Source: Chryseobacterium sp. G0162
GTDB taxonomy: Bacteria > Bacteroidota > Bacteroidia > Flavobacteriales > Weeksellaceae
DNA: 64,000 bases
Assembly: GCF_003815715.1 (NCBI RefSeq)
Contig: NZ_CP033922.1
Span: 1,952,001 to 2,016,000, forward strand
Reading direction: 5' to 3'
Numbering within the stretch: position 1 is the first letter of the stretch; every line of letters begins with the position of its first letter. The notes under the pieces were generated by a model. It saw nothing but the letters and a program-made list of their open reading frames with translations, ran no database searches and had not been told where the DNA came from. This document shows positions 25,933-34,478 of this stretch, piece by piece. Both the position numbers and the translations under genes were made by a program.

Positions 25933-28158
25933 TTATTTTTTGACAAACTTAGTTGTACTGTTTATATCCTTACCATTAATTGTAATGAAATAAACTCCTT
26001 TTATCAAACTACTCACATTAATTCTGCCATCGCCAATTGTTCCTTTTGAGATCAATTGTCCAGGAGTATTAAAGATTTCATAAGTAGCGTTTGCAGAAAC
26101 ATTCATTACATTCAGCATATCTTCAACAGGATTTGGATAGATGTGAACCGTTTTCACATTGTTTCCAGCTTCAGATACAGCTAGTGTAGCTGCTACAGTA
26201 GCTTTCTTCACTGCATAAAACACATTTCCAATGGCTGAAACTCTCACATGAACACTTTTCCCAGCTAAAGATGCAGGAATAAATACACTTGCAGAACCAT
26301 TGTTTGGAACTGATGCTGCCAAGTCATTCCATGTTGCTCCATTATCTTCAGTATAATCTATTTTAACATTGGCTACATTATATGGAGAAGCTGTGGTTCC
26401 GGATACCGTCCACGCAATAGTAGAGTTGGCATTAGGAGTAAGAGAGGTTGTGTTCACTGTAAATGCAGCAGCAGAACCTACAACAACCGTTTGATTTGCA
26501 TATGCAGACTGTGCCTGTCCGCCAGGTTTATTATCTCTTACCGTTACACGGAAATTGGTCGTTCTTGCGACTGTACTCGCCGCTTCAAAATCAGCAGTTT
26601 TCTTTACTGCTCCACCCAGTACTGTTTCAAGCTTTGGAAAATATCTTGTAGGGCTTGATGCTGGCGGCCAAGATCTGAAACTTGCCCCTGAACTTGTATT
26701 TCCTATATTTGATTTTGTTACTCCATTATCCAGTTTACTTGGATTCATCTGTTCCCAGCAATACGTTAAAGCATCTCCATCAGGATCAGTTGCCGATGCA
26801 GTTAATACAAATGCCGTAGATTTTGGAATGGTATAAGTGGTATTCATTGCAGCAACTACCGGAGGATTATTCGTAATGGGAGTTTCCACATCTGCCGTAA
26901 CCACAACCATATTATTCTGAACCTGTTCAATACTTGCACTATGGAAGTAGACATCAGAATGATTTTGTAAATCGGTAGTAGTACCCGTTATACCAGCATA
27001 TCCCATAATGGTTGAGCCAGATCCCGGTTCCATCTCCTGATTAAGATAGTCTTCAAAGAAGCTGTAAGTATGAGAATCACCAAGCTGATGCCCCATTTCA
27101 TGAGCTACATAGTCTATATCAAAATTATCTCCCATAGGAACATTATCAGCAGGTGAAGTAATCCCACTTCCTTTGTAATTGTCCGGACCTATATAGGCAT
27201 ATCCACATCCTCCGTTAGCAGCAGTATACGATGTGGTAGAGATATCATTACTCCCTATACAGCCTATACAACCTGCATTACCACCTCCACCTGTAGCACC
27301 GAACAGATGCCCGATATCGAAGCTTTCATCAGTAACACCATATGCTCCGCCGTGTAAAGTATTCATTAATTCATAATTCCACTTACACATAAAGTCGGAA
27401 GTACTGTAAGGATCGGTAGCAGCATCTGCAAAGATAAGGTTAGGTGCATTAATTGCATTAACATGGATATTAAACTCTCTTTCAAATACACCATTCACTC
27501 TTGATAAAGTAGCATTGATCTGTGTAAGAGCTCCGCCTACTCCACCAAAATAATTGGTATACTCTCCTGTCACAGACATGGCCAGTCTAAGGGTATGAAA
27601 GGTTTTATTACTCGCTTTAGCTGTAGCACCGGAATTCATGATCTTCTGAAGATTGGCAACGGACTCTTTACTTTCCTTAGTACTACATGTAAATGCATGT
27701 CCGTTCTTACTGGTCTTTCCATGTATGGAATAATAGGATTTATCAGCGGTTGCCGGCTCTATAAATTCATACTTACCATCACTTCCTATAACCATTGACT
27801 GGAAATCATTGGGAGCTACACTAAAACGAATGTACTTTGAAGGATCATCAATACCGACTCCCACATAAGATCCAAGTTGGTATTGTTTTGCTAAAGTTTC
27901 ATCCATTACAGGAAAACTATTCACTGTAAATCTTTCTGTTTTACCTTCCAGATTAGGAATACTTATCGTAACCGGGGAACCTTCTCCAATTTTAGGAGCT
28001 CGTAACAGCTGTGTTCTGATCTGATCTATATCAAGTTTATAATAGATTGAGCGATCACTTTTTTTAATAATTTTCTGTTGTGGCACAGCCTTATTCCATT
28101 GTGCACTTACCACTGTTGTTAAAAGTAACACTGGTAAACAAAATAACTTTCTTTTCAA
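25933..28158 (-). CDS. Secreted metzincin-type zinc metalloprotease with type IX sorting domain
   Basis: The 741-residue protein has a signal peptide (about 1-19, ending VVSAQ), a propeptide-like region, and a reprolysin-like catalytic domain with the zinc site HEMGHQLGDSH near residues 351-361 (pattern HExxHxxGxxH). A cadherin/PKD-like segment follows with DPDGDALTY near 460. The C-terminal type IX secretion domain (about 665-741) has VHIYPNPVED and ends FVKK. It should be exported across the outer membrane by the type IX system and degrade extracellular protein. The natural substrate cannot be told from sequence. A promoter match lies at 28185-28219. Confidence 0.93.
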   Translation of the reverse strand: MKRKLFCLPVLLLTTVVSAQWNKAVPQQKIIKKSDRSIYYKLDIDQIRTQLLRAPKIGEGSPVTISIPNLEGKTERFTVNSFPVMDETLAKQYQLGSYVGVGIDDPSKYIRFSVAPNDFQSMVIGSDGKYEFIEPATADKSYYSIHGKTSKNGHAFTCSTKESKESVANLQKIMNSGATAKASNKTFHTLRLAMSVTGEYTNYFGGVGGALTQINATLSRVNGVFEREFNIHVNAINAPNLIFADAATDPYSTSDFMCKWNYELMNTLHGGAYGVTDESFDIGHLFGATGGGGNAGCIGCIGSNDISTTSYTAANGGCGYAYIGPDNYKGSGITSPADNVPMGDNFDIDYVAHEMGHQLGDSHTYSFFEDYLNQEMEPGSGSTIMGYAGITGTTTDLQNHSDVYFHSASIEQVQNNMVVVTADVETPITNNPPVVAAMNTTYTIPKSTAFVLTASATDPDGDALTYCWEQMNPSKLDNGVTKSNIGNTSSGASFRSWPPASSPTRYFPKLETVLGGAVKKTADFEAASTVARTTNFRVTVRDNKPGGQAQSAYANQTVVVGSAAAFTVNTTSLTPNANSTIAWTVSGTTASPYNVANVKIDYTEDNGATWNDLAASVPNNGSASVFIPASLAGKSVHVRVSAIGNVFYAVKKATVAATLAVSEAGNNVKTVHIYPNPVEDMLNVMNVSANATYEIFNTPGQLISKGTIGDGRINVSSLIKGVYFITINGKDINSTTKFVKK

Positions 28159-28184
28159 ACCAATTAATTTTACATATTATTCAG

Positions 28185-28219
28185 CAAATATATATATTTA
28201 TTTAAAATCAAATAACAAA
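28185..28219 (-). promoter_or_regulatory. Promoter of the metalloprotease gene
   Basis: On the minus strand TATATTTG (28185-28192) is preceded by TTTG at 28209-28212 (16 nt) and another TTTTG at 28216-28220 (23 nt). Either could be the -33 box. The -7 element lies 27 nt before the start codon. Confidence 0.55.
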
Positions 28220-28289
28220 ACAATATATTATTTAAATTAAATAAATATTCCTATCCAAAACGGTAAAATATTGTGTTCAAAAAATTATA

Positions 28290-28781
28290 CTATTTTTTTT
28301 GTTCCTGCCGTTGCAGCCATTCTTCGTGTTTTCTTTTAAAGAATTCGTATTTGTAATCCTGATTTCTCTGTGCAGCATCTATGGAATGGGAAGTATGAAT
28401 GTCTGTGTCCTTTTTAGCAAATTGTGCCAGGTTCTCATAATAATGATGAAGCTGATCCAATTCCGCTTCTGTAAGATCTTCAATATCTACTATCCTGTTA
28501 CTCGCTTTTTCATGAGCGGCAATAATTTCATTTAACTTGATCTGGATAGCTTTTGAATCTTTATTCTGGGCTTTTTGGATGAGGAAAACCATGAGAAAAG
28601 TAATGATTGTGGTTCCTGTATTGATAACCAATTGCCAGGTTTCGGAATAATCAAAAAAAGGTCCTGAAATAGCCCAAACTATAACAATAAGCATAGCACC
28701 AATAAAAGCATATTGACTGCCTGTAAATCTCACAGCCCAGTTTGAAAATTTTTCAAAAAAATTATTATTCTTATGTCCCAT
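28290..28781 (-). CDS. Low-affinity iron permease family protein
   Basis: The 163-residue protein has two transmembrane helices near the N-terminus (about 24-42 and 50-68) in FTGSQYAFIGAMLIVIVWAI and LVINTGTTIITFLMVFLIQ, then AQNKDSKAIQIKLNEIIAA. This matches the family named after yeast low-affinity iron permeases. The C-terminal part is charged and helical. Bacterial members are poorly studied and a transport role is not proven. Its place next to the PepSY, lipoprotein and TonB receptor genes makes a link to iron plausible. Confidence 0.8.
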   Translation of the reverse strand: MGHKNNNFFEKFSNWAVRFTGSQYAFIGAMLIVIVWAISGPFFDYSETWQLVINTGTTIITFLMVFLIQKAQNKDSKAIQIKLNEIIAAHEKASNRIVDIEDLTEAELDQLHHYYENLAQFAKKDTDIHTSHSIDAAQRNQDYKYEFFKRKHEEWLQRQEQKK

Positions 28782-28889
28782 AGTTCAGATTATTTTATAA
28801 TAAATGTATAAAATTAACCTGAACAAGTAAAGAAAATATTAAAAATCAGGTACGTAAACTCAAGTGAAAAATAAAGATATTCTATTTAT

Positions 28890-30086
28890 CTACTTCATTT
28901 TTCTAAATCTATGCCACCAGATCAGGAATCCTGTAACAGGTAATGAACAACCAATAAACGAAACGATGAAATAAAGAATAATGCTTGGCAAACCCATAAT
29001 TTCTCCTGTATGCAAGGGTTTGGCTAAAGAAGTAAATTGCTTATTCAAAGGCTTGGCTGAAAATAGTTCTTTAGTTTTAAAGTTTCCGGTTTTATCAAAC
29101 GTGGCTTCATCCGGAAGCATCATACCCAGAAAATTCTGCGTATTGGTTTTAATGACAACGTACCTCGGATTATCTTTATTGGGCAGTTCTATACTGGTCA
29201 CTGCAGAATAAGGAAGATGCTGATCTGCCAGTTGTAAGATTTTATCAATGGAGGCTGATTCAGAGTCTTTAAGGTTTTTCTTTTCATCTTGCTTCTGGAG
29301 CATGTCTTCCAACAATCCACCGAATGCATCCTCTCCACTCTCTTTATCTTTTGAAATATTATCAATAGATGAACCCCCTAAACTTATAATAAGACCATTC
29401 TTCACCCAGGGATAGGTTATATACAATCCGGTTACAGCAATAAAGAATAATATCAGGAAGGTATAAAAACCAAGAGTATTATGAAGGTCATAATTCACAC
29501 GCTGAAATTTCGCCCTGAACATAACAGTTAAACCCTGCTTCAGAAACTTTAGCTTTTTAGGCAGCCAAAGTATCAACCCTGAAATCAATAATACACAAAA
29601 CATCAACACTCCAGCTCCCAGGATTTGTCGGCCAGTATTACCCATCATCAGATTTCTGTGAATATCCAGAACGATTTCAAAAAAACGACTGGACCCTACT
29701 TCAGGCTGACCAAGAATTTCTCCGGTATATTGGTTATAATAAGCACTTTTGTCTACCTGATTTTCACGATATCCAATGACATAACTGCGTTCTTTATCAT
29801 CAGGAATAAGCAATGAGGTCAATTCTCTATTCTGCTTCAATAATTCGGTCTGGATCAGATCCGGATTCTTAACCTGAACAGAAGTTTTACTGATATATAC
29901 CTTATCTCTGTTTGTAAACTCTATGATCTGATTTTTGAAAGCATAAAGGCATCCGGTAAGGCATACCACAAAAACAATAGCACATGATAAAAGCCCAAGC
30001 CAAAGATGAATGATCCACATCATATATTTAATGAGTGATTCATTCTTTCGTCTTTTCCTGTAAAGGCTTTTAAACAATGTTTTCAT
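28890..30086 (-). CDS. PepSY-associated membrane protein, probable iron-related reductase
   Basis: The 398-residue inner-membrane protein has four hydrophobic segments: an N-terminal helix after MKTLFKSLYRKRRK, central helices around GAGVLMFCVLLISGLILW and LGFYTFLILFFIAVTGLYI, and a C-terminal one in LYFIVSFIGCSLPVTGFLIWWH. PepSY-like periplasmic parts lie between them. Such PiuB-type proteins are commonly coded beside siderophore receptors and are thought to act in ferric-siderophore reduction. I chose the start at 30086. An upstream ATG at 30140 is in frame, but it would run through the hairpin and promoter-like sequence. Confidence 0.85.
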   Translation of the reverse strand: MKTLFKSLYRKRRKNESLIKYMMWIIHLWLGLLSCAIVFVVCLTGCLYAFKNQIIEFTNRDKVYISKTSVQVKNPDLIQTELLKQNRELTSLLIPDDKERSYVIGYRENQVDKSAYYNQYTGEILGQPEVGSSRFFEIVLDIHRNLMMGNTGRQILGAGVLMFCVLLISGLILWLPKKLKFLKQGLTVMFRAKFQRVNYDLHNTLGFYTFLILFFIAVTGLYITYPWVKNGLIISLGGSSIDNISKDKESGEDAFGGLLEDMLQKQDEKKNLKDSESASIDKILQLADQHLPYSAVTSIELPNKDNPRYVVIKTNTQNFLGMMLPDEATFDKTGNFKTKELFSAKPLNKQFTSLAKPLHTGEIMGLPSIILYFIVSFIGCSLPVTGFLIWWHRFRKMK

Positions 30087-30104
30087 GTTGGGTATTATAG
30101 CAAA

Positions 30105-30145
30105 AACATTAAGATGGTTGAGCCATCTTAATGTTTGCAAAATTA
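30105..30145 (-). promoter_or_regulatory. -7 element with 13-bp hairpin in the PepSY gene leader
   Basis: TAATTTTG (30138-30145 on the minus strand) is followed directly by a perfect 13-bp inverted repeat, AACATTAAGATGG-5 nt-CCATCTTAATGTT (30105-30135), and then TTTTT. No -33 box lies at normal spacing (a TTG is 25 nt away). The hairpin with T run could terminate transcripts from the lipoprotein gene upstream, or sit at the 5' end of a PepSY message as an attenuator. Confidence 0.5.
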
Positions 30146-30233
30146 ATTTGATATGAATAAATTAAAAAGTCAATACAAATTTGTGAAAGGAATCCGTAGT
30201 AAATCCTCCTTTCTAAACCGGTATTAATATCGT

Positions 30234-30854
30234 TTATTTTCGTCCTTTAAACTGGACTTCTTTTACAATTTCCTCAAACTTTGTATAATGTTCCGGAGTT
30301 AATGCTTTTTGAATAGCAGCTTTTCTCTGCCCATCAAATTTCTCCCAATATTCTTTGGCAAGATCATTGTTTCCATGATATACATCGTGGGCATCACTGA
30401 ACGCTTTTTCAAAAGCATCATTTGCCGCATTCACCACTTTGAATTCATCCTCTGAAAGCTGAGCTTCTGCTTTTATTCTTTCCAATAAAGCATTGTCATA
30501 TCTTGGTCTTTTTCTGGCATTTTCGTCAACAAATTTGTTGAATCTTTCCATTTGTGGGCCATCCAAGACTTTAGCCATTTCAATAGCCTGCTGATTTCTC
30601 AGTTCTTCTCCTTTGATCCCCAATGCCACACGGTCCATATTGGCACCCTGAGCTTTTGCAGCCTGAAAATTCTGCTCCTGCAACTGCTGGTATTTTGCAG
30701 TGATCTCATCAAAGCTTTTTTCCTGGTCTGGAGTAAGCTGTACTTGTGTTTTAAACTGGTTGTAGTCTACGCCTTTCTTTTTGTCACCTGAACATGAAGC
30801 TACCACTAAGGTTGCCAATGCTACTACAAGAGTTTTGATATAAGTACTTTTCAT
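30234..30854 (-). CDS. Helical lipoprotein between TonB receptor and PepSY genes
   Basis: The 206-residue protein has a lipoprotein signal (MKSTYIKTLVVALATLVVASC) and a mature part that is almost wholly charged alpha helix, with QLTPDQEKSFDEI and LSEDEFKVVNAAN. The two TPDQ/SEDE-like blocks recall Spy/CpxP-type helical periplasmic proteins, but this is only a resemblance. It lies 30 nt after the TonB-dependent receptor stop, so it is probably co-transcribed with it. A role as an accessory of that receptor is inference. Confidence 0.75.
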   Translation of the reverse strand: MKSTYIKTLVVALATLVVASCSGDKKKGVDYNQFKTQVQLTPDQEKSFDEITAKYQQLQEQNFQAAKAQGANMDRVALGIKGEELRNQQAIEMAKVLDGPQMERFNKFVDENARKRPRYDNALLERIKAEAQLSEDEFKVVNAANDAFEKAFSDAHDVYHGNNDLAKEYWEKFDGQRKAAIQKALTPEHYTKFEEIVKEVQFKGRK

Positions 30855-30884
30855 GTCTATTTTATTTTAAGGTTTTACAATGTT

Positions 30885-32894
30885 TTAGAAGAAATAATTA
30901 GCGCCGAACTGATATCTGATTCCATCGATTCTGAAACCAAAATTACTAGCCGGATCAGTAGTATCATTACGAATATCCTTATCTAACAGATTATATACTC
31001 CAAATGTGAAACGAACGTGTTTGTTCAATCTGTACACCGTTCCTAAATCTAATAAGAAGTAAGATGGAATTGGGTATTCCTGGGCTCTACCTCTGCTAAC
31101 TCCCGGCTGGCTTTCACTTCTGTAGTTTCCTCTTGACCAGAACTCAAAGCTATCGTTAGCCTTCCATGAAAGGTTTACATTGGCCATATGTTTTGGTATT
31201 CTTGCATATGGTTTATTGTATAATGCTGGAATTTCTTCAGATTTAATCTTAGTATCAGTATAGGTATAGTTTGCTTTTAATACAATATCCTTTGTCATAT
31301 TTACTCCAAGGTTAGCTTCAAGTCCCATACTGTTTGCCTTACCAAGGTTTTCTCTTGTTGAGATAAAGTCATAGATATGATTGTATAAGGCTTCAAATTG
31401 CTTACATTCTTCGGTGTTGTTACATTTTCTAACTTCAACCAGTTTGTTTTTAAAGTCTGTATTAAATCCTGTTACGCTAAGGTTAATCACTTTTCTATTA
31501 TCCTCAAACATTACCGTCAATTCCTGATTGAAACTTTTCTCCGGTTTAAGGTCTTTGTTTCCGATAATTACTCCATCCTGAGTTCCACCACCGGTCACCT
31601 GTCCCCATCCTGGGTTTACAGCTCTTAGCCCCGGAGCTTTATATCCCCATGAAGCACCTCCTTTAAATGTAAAGTTGTTTGTTGCACTCCATACTAAATA
31701 TCCTCTTGGTGTAAAGTTAGAACCATAGTTCTCATCATTATCCAGACGTGCTCCTGTAACCAGGTGTAGTTTATCCACTAACTTCCAGTTTCCTTCCGCA
31801 AAAGCAGACCAGTTCCAACGGGTCAGTTTGGTTACCACTTCCCCATTTTCGGATTTCATTTTATTTCCTAAATCATTCAGTCTTTCATATCTGTATTCTG
31901 CCCCAAAGCTGATGACATGATCTTTAATATTGAAATTATTAAGACTGTATGCGGCAAGAGTCTCATACCTCATATCCCTGTTTGGGTTATTCGTATTGTC
32001 ATACTGGATATAAGAATTTGTATGAAAATTAGAATAGTCGCCTTTATGGCTTAATGCCAATACATTTCTCTCGTAGTTATTACGTGAGCTTTTTGCTTTT
32101 GGTCCCAAAGAATATCCAGGATTCTGATTTCTTTCCTGACGGTTATAATCGTAGCTTAGTTTAAAGGTATTTTTAGTATTTGGAGTAAGACTGAATTCTG
32201 TTCCAAAAGCTTTAATAACTCTTTCTGTAAATCCACCAACAAACTTATCTTCATTTCTGTCGGAATAGCTCCCGGTCACTTTCATTTGAAGAAGGTTTTT
32301 TACTAAAGAACCGGCAGCATATCCATCAATCTGGTATGTATTTCCAGATTCTTTATGTACCTGCTGTATTAAGCTGGTTCCTACAGATCCTCTCCAGCCG
32401 TTACTCAGTTTTTTTGTGATAATATTGATTACTCCACCCATCGCATCAGAACCATATAGTGAAGACATTGGTCCTTTTACCACTTCAATTCTTTCAATGG
32501 TTTCCAATGGTGGCATCCATCCTTGTTCTATACCTGGGCCATCAGAATTGGGTCTTGTCTCTCTTGTATTGATTCTTTTCCCATCAATTAAAACTAATGT
32601 CTGTCCAGATTCAGCACCTCTTATTGAAAAATCACTTGTACTACCACCTCCCGTGACAAAAACTCCGGGAACATCTTGTAAAGCATCTGTAATATCTCTA
32701 TATGCTCTTTTTTTAAGGTCTGCCTGAGAAATTACAGAAATCGTAGCTGGTGTGTCTTTGATTTTCTGAGCATACCCGGAACCCGTTATTACTACTTCAT
32801 TAATATGATTACTTTTTAACGTGTCCTTCGTTTTCTGACCGCTCATGAAAGCTGATCCTAAAACAAGCAAGGAAAAAGATACTGTTCTAAACAT
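30885..32894 (-). CDS. TonB-dependent receptor, CirA/FepA-like, probable siderophore receptor
   Basis: The 669-residue outer-membrane protein has a signal peptide (MFRTVSFSLLVLGSAFMSGQ) and a TonB-box-like stretch INEVVITGSG. The plug domain (about 40-165) contains SQTLVLIDGKRI-type and IERIEVVKGPMSSLYGSDA motifs, followed by a 22-strand-type barrel ending in Phe (GANYFF). The plug with GWMPPLETIERIEVVKGP resembles catecholate receptors such as CirA and FepA. I placed the start at 32894, because the 37 upstream codons lack a signal and cross a -7-like TAATTTTG at 32909-32916. It heads an iron-type group with the lipoprotein and PepSY genes. Confidence 0.92.
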   Translation of the reverse strand: MFRTVSFSLLVLGSAFMSGQKTKDTLKSNHINEVVITGSGYAQKIKDTPATISVISQADLKKRAYRDITDALQDVPGVFVTGGGSTSDFSIRGAESGQTLVLIDGKRINTRETRPNSDGPGIEQGWMPPLETIERIEVVKGPMSSLYGSDAMGGVINIITKKLSNGWRGSVGTSLIQQVHKESGNTYQIDGYAAGSLVKNLLQMKVTGSYSDRNEDKFVGGFTERVIKAFGTEFSLTPNTKNTFKLSYDYNRQERNQNPGYSLGPKAKSSRNNYERNVLALSHKGDYSNFHTNSYIQYDNTNNPNRDMRYETLAAYSLNNFNIKDHVISFGAEYRYERLNDLGNKMKSENGEVVTKLTRWNWSAFAEGNWKLVDKLHLVTGARLDNDENYGSNFTPRGYLVWSATNNFTFKGGASWGYKAPGLRAVNPGWGQVTGGGTQDGVIIGNKDLKPEKSFNQELTVMFEDNRKVINLSVTGFNTDFKNKLVEVRKCNNTEECKQFEALYNHIYDFISTRENLGKANSMGLEANLGVNMTKDIVLKANYTYTDTKIKSEEIPALYNKPYARIPKHMANVNLSWKANDSFEFWSRGNYRSESQPGVSRGRAQEYPIPSYFLLDLGTVYRLNKHVRFTFGVYNLLDKDIRNDTTDPASNFGFRIDGIRYQFGANYFF

Positions 32895-33138
32895 CAAGAA
32901 TTTTTTTGCAAAATTATTATTTTTAATGATTCTAAATAAATAAACTAAGGTGACATATCTCACCCAACCGACTCCCTTGAATATAAGATTACCAATCTCA
33001 CTCATATTATACTAAAAACCTTCCAACATATCCATATTGCTATTAAGAATCTCACGTCCATACTATTTAATGATTATCAATTTTAAAAAAGAAAAAAGTG
33101 TGCATATGTGAATCTCAATTTCATTTATACCCATCATG

Positions 33139-33172
33139 AAAAAAAAATCCATCCCTAAAATAGGGACGGAAA
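33139..33172 (-). terminator. Terminator of the GLPGLI-family gene
   Basis: On the minus strand CCGTCCCTA-TTT-TAGGGATGG pairs fully with one G-U pair and is followed by a run of nine U. It lies about 25 nt after the stop codon at 33196. Confidence 0.85.
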
Positions 33173-33195
33173 GTATGATGTATTGCTCTTTTATA

Positions 33196-34023
33196 TTAGT
33201 TCAAAGGGTACTTTATAGCTTTATCAATTTCGATTGGGTTATTATCCCGAAGCATTACTCTTCTACGTTCATCAGACATCCCTTTCAATTGATCTATGCT
33301 TTTAACCTGTACTCCTGAAACCCAGAAAGTATTCTCGGGATTGGTATTGGATTTAAACGATTCTGCGACATCATGTAACGGATCGTTGTAAAGCTCTAAT
33401 TGTTTCTTTGCAATAATTTTTTCAGTTACAGGAAGTGGTTTTTTTCCGACAAAGCTTTCAAGAAATGGAGTTTCATAGGTCTTGGGAAACTTCATACTTT
33501 TTGCCAGCTTAAAAATATAATTTCTGTTGCTGTCTTCTATTTCAAAGATAAGCCCCGGAAGACCACGGAACTTATAAGGTCCTTCGCTTAGGTTGATGTC
33601 TTTGCAAAACCATGCAATCCATTCTCTGCCTCCAAAGCGAGTGGTTGCTTTCTGCAAATTATATTGTCCGTCAATTTTTGTATCACTTAACAACTTCCAG
33701 TTCATTTTATCAGTGGATTTTAAAGAAAATAAATCATTCACCAGAATCAATGAAGTATTTTCAAAAGAACCCTTTTTCCTGATAACAGCAGGAAGATCAT
33801 CATCCCATCTCGATCTTTTTTGGCCACGGACAATATTCAAAGAATCATTCTGAGCGTAAGAGTATGGATAAAATTTAACATCATCAGGATTGATATCCAG
33901 AATCATATTGGCTTTGGTAAAATCCTGTGCTAATGAATCTTTTTTATATTGTAGTAGATATACAAAACGATGCGTCTGCGCACTCAGCAGTAAAGGGAAT
34001 AATAAGAATATCAGTCTTTTCAT
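33196..34023 (-). CDS. GLPGLI family protein, exported
   Basis: The 275-residue protein starts with a signal peptide (MKRLIFLLFPLLLSAQ). I chose the ATG at 34023 over one nine codons upstream for that reason. The family motif is exact in GPYKFRGLPGLIFEIEDS near residues 150-167. GLPGLI proteins are widespread in Bacteroidota, exported, of unknown function, often beside TonB-dependent receptors as here. It has its own terminator and lies between the receptor and the str operon. Confidence 0.92.
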   Translation of the reverse strand: MKRLIFLLFPLLLSAQTHRFVYLLQYKKDSLAQDFTKANMILDINPDDVKFYPYSYAQNDSLNIVRGQKRSRWDDDLPAVIRKKGSFENTSLILVNDLFSLKSTDKMNWKLLSDTKIDGQYNLQKATTRFGGREWIAWFCKDINLSEGPYKFRGLPGLIFEIEDSNRNYIFKLAKSMKFPKTYETPFLESFVGKKPLPVTEKIIAKKQLELYNDPLHDVAESFKSNTNPENTFWVSGVQVKSIDQLKGMSDERRRVMLRDNNPIEIDKAIKYPLN

Positions 34024-34096
34024 GGTATAGATTTGAGCCAAAAATATCAATAATATTTGGATTCAACTAAATAGATGGTCATCATTTTGGAAATGA

Positions 34097-34129
34097 AAAC
34101 AAAAATCCGTCCCTAAAAAGGAACGGATT
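34097..34129 (-). terminator. Terminator of the str operon
   Basis: On the minus strand ATCCGTTCC and GGGACGGAT pair with one G-U pair around a T-rich loop and are followed by TTTTG. It lies about 28 nt after rpsJ and shows that the str transcript ends before the inserted genes. Confidence 0.85.
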
Positions 34130-34156
34130 GTATAATCATTGCAAAGTATGCAGTTA

Positions 34157-34462
34157 TCACACTTTAATTTCAACGTCTACACCTGAAGGAAGTTCTAATT
34201 TCATTAGAGCATCAACAGTTTTAGAAGAAGAAGAGTAGATATCCATTAGTCTCTTGTGAGCTGATAATTGGAACTGCTCTCTTGCTTTCTTGTTTACGTG
34301 CGGAGATCTCAACACTGTGAAGATTCTCTTGTTCGTTGGTAATGGAATAGGACCGTTTACAACAGCACCAGTAGCCTTTACCGTTTTTACGATTTTCTCA
34401 GCAGACTTGTCTACCAAGTTGTAATCGTAAGATTTTAGTTTTATTCTGATTCTTTGTGACAT
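34157..34462 (-). CDS. rpsJ: 30S ribosomal protein S10
   Basis: S10 is a head protein of the small subunit and the NusG-linked partner in transcription antitermination. The 101 residues contain the family core [28 protein letters not shown]. It usually heads the S10 operon next to rplC. Here it is the last gene of the str operon, 16 nt after fusA, with a terminator behind it and rplC 19 kb away. Confidence 0.98.
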   Translation of the reverse strand: MSQRIRIKLKSYDYNLVDKSAEKIVKTVKATGAVVNGPIPLPTNKRIFTVLRSPHVNKKAREQFQLSAHKRLMDIYSSSSKTVDALMKLELPSGVDVEIKV

Positions 34463-34478
34463 TTCTTTAATTTAAAAA

